Shown here piece by piece: positions 63,781 to 64,000 of a stretch of DNA of 64,000 nt. The notes under the pieces were generated by a model. That model ran no database searches. It saw only the letters and a program-made list of their open reading frames with translations, and was not told the DNA's origin. The DNA is from Culex pipiens pallens (taxonomy: Eukaryota > Arthropoda > Insecta > Diptera > Culicidae), in NCBI RefSeq assembly GCF_016801865.2, contig NC_068939.1:123119671-123183670 (forward strand). Reading direction: 5' to 3'. Numbering within the stretch: the stretch's first letter is position 1; every line of letters starts with the position of its first letter. The position numbers were made by a program, and so were the translations under genes.

Positions 63781-64000
63781 ACGTCATGATTCGAAATTCG
63801 GACACTTAGTACCATATTATTTTGTTATAGCTGGCAAAAAATCATGTAATAAGTTGGAAATGAAGAAATTGCATCAGGATTTAGTATAACAGTCAGTTTT
63901 AAGAGAATGCATGCAAAATATGTCTTTTCTAACAATTTTTCATCAGAATTTGAAAATTAAAATGACTTGTTGTGCTTCGAATCCCGGACACTGTTAAAAC
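63781..64000 (-). mobile_element. Partial copy of the ACGTCATGATTCGAA MITE, truncated by the window edge
   Basis: It begins with TA (63779-63780) and ACGTCATGATTCGAAATTCG, then follows the complement of 58930-59152 closely to the end of the window. Confidence 0.85.

Overview
This is eukaryotic DNA, most likely from a culicine mosquito and probably Culex. It is about two-thirds AT and almost free of coding sequence. It is crowded with short non-autonomous transposons, fold-back elements and tRNA-derived SINEs, and it has a 100-N scaffold gap at 52616-52715. The species call rests on my familiarity with the repeat families and was not tested by any search. The layout fits large introns and upstream DNA of one long minus-strand gene, studded with nested insertions. 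No operon, CRISPR array or bacterial feature is present.

Supported genes are few. A 46-codon minus-strand coding exon at 32809-32946 opens with an ATG behind an in-frame stop and ends at a consensus splice donor (AAG|GTGAGT). It is followed upstream by about 1.6 kb of GC-richer, CT-rich, promoter-like DNA (32947-34620). No downstream exon was recognised in the 32.8 kb to its left, so the first intron would run off the window. Two intact Pol III genes lie just beyond it: tRNA-Asn(GTT) at 34863-34936 and tRNA-Arg(TCG) at 35038-35110. A second GC-rich, promoter-like island lies at 45620-46520. A 5'-truncated jockey-type LINE with a long poly(A) tail lies at 48432-49092.

Left third (1-32.8 kb): a 1.8 kb fold-back (160-1998), a TTAA-flanked MITE (5170-5669), a 775-bp near-perfect palindrome with a 10-bp target duplication (6016-6790), a SINE (7200-7415), and the first of three 519-bp MITEs with 4-bp target duplications. 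Next come 164-bp tandem repeats (8871-9480) and a broken fold-back (12349-18225). That fold-back was split by a composite repeat in which a 728-bp module is tandemly amplified five-fold (13633-17272). A second copy of the composite (about 20110-22155) holds one module and a clean hAT-type insertion. At 24-32 kb there are further MITEs, two hAT-type elements and two SINEs.

Middle (35-50 kb): an AAAACAAC array (35816-36128), a SINE (37404-37810), a two-phase hexanucleotide array of 1.1 kb (38757-39866), fragments of families seen elsewhere, an 818-bp segment flanked by a 22-bp direct repeat and headed by a tRNA-like sequence (44356-45173), and the LINE remnant.

Right third (50-64 kb): a 1.6 kb palindrome (50344-51957), a fold-back that stops at its hairpin centre against the assembly gap, a third composite copy on the minus strand (53128-56719) broken by several nested insertions, nested TA-flanked MITEs (57225-57852 and 58479-59152), a SINE, an hAT-type MITE (61964-62579) and the third 519-bp MITE. 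The most informative result is the set of element boundaries with matching target-site duplications. They let insertion order be read directly, and in one case an empty site can be seen in a paralogous copy. No new multi-gene system was found; the candidates for undescribed biology are the repeat families themselves.
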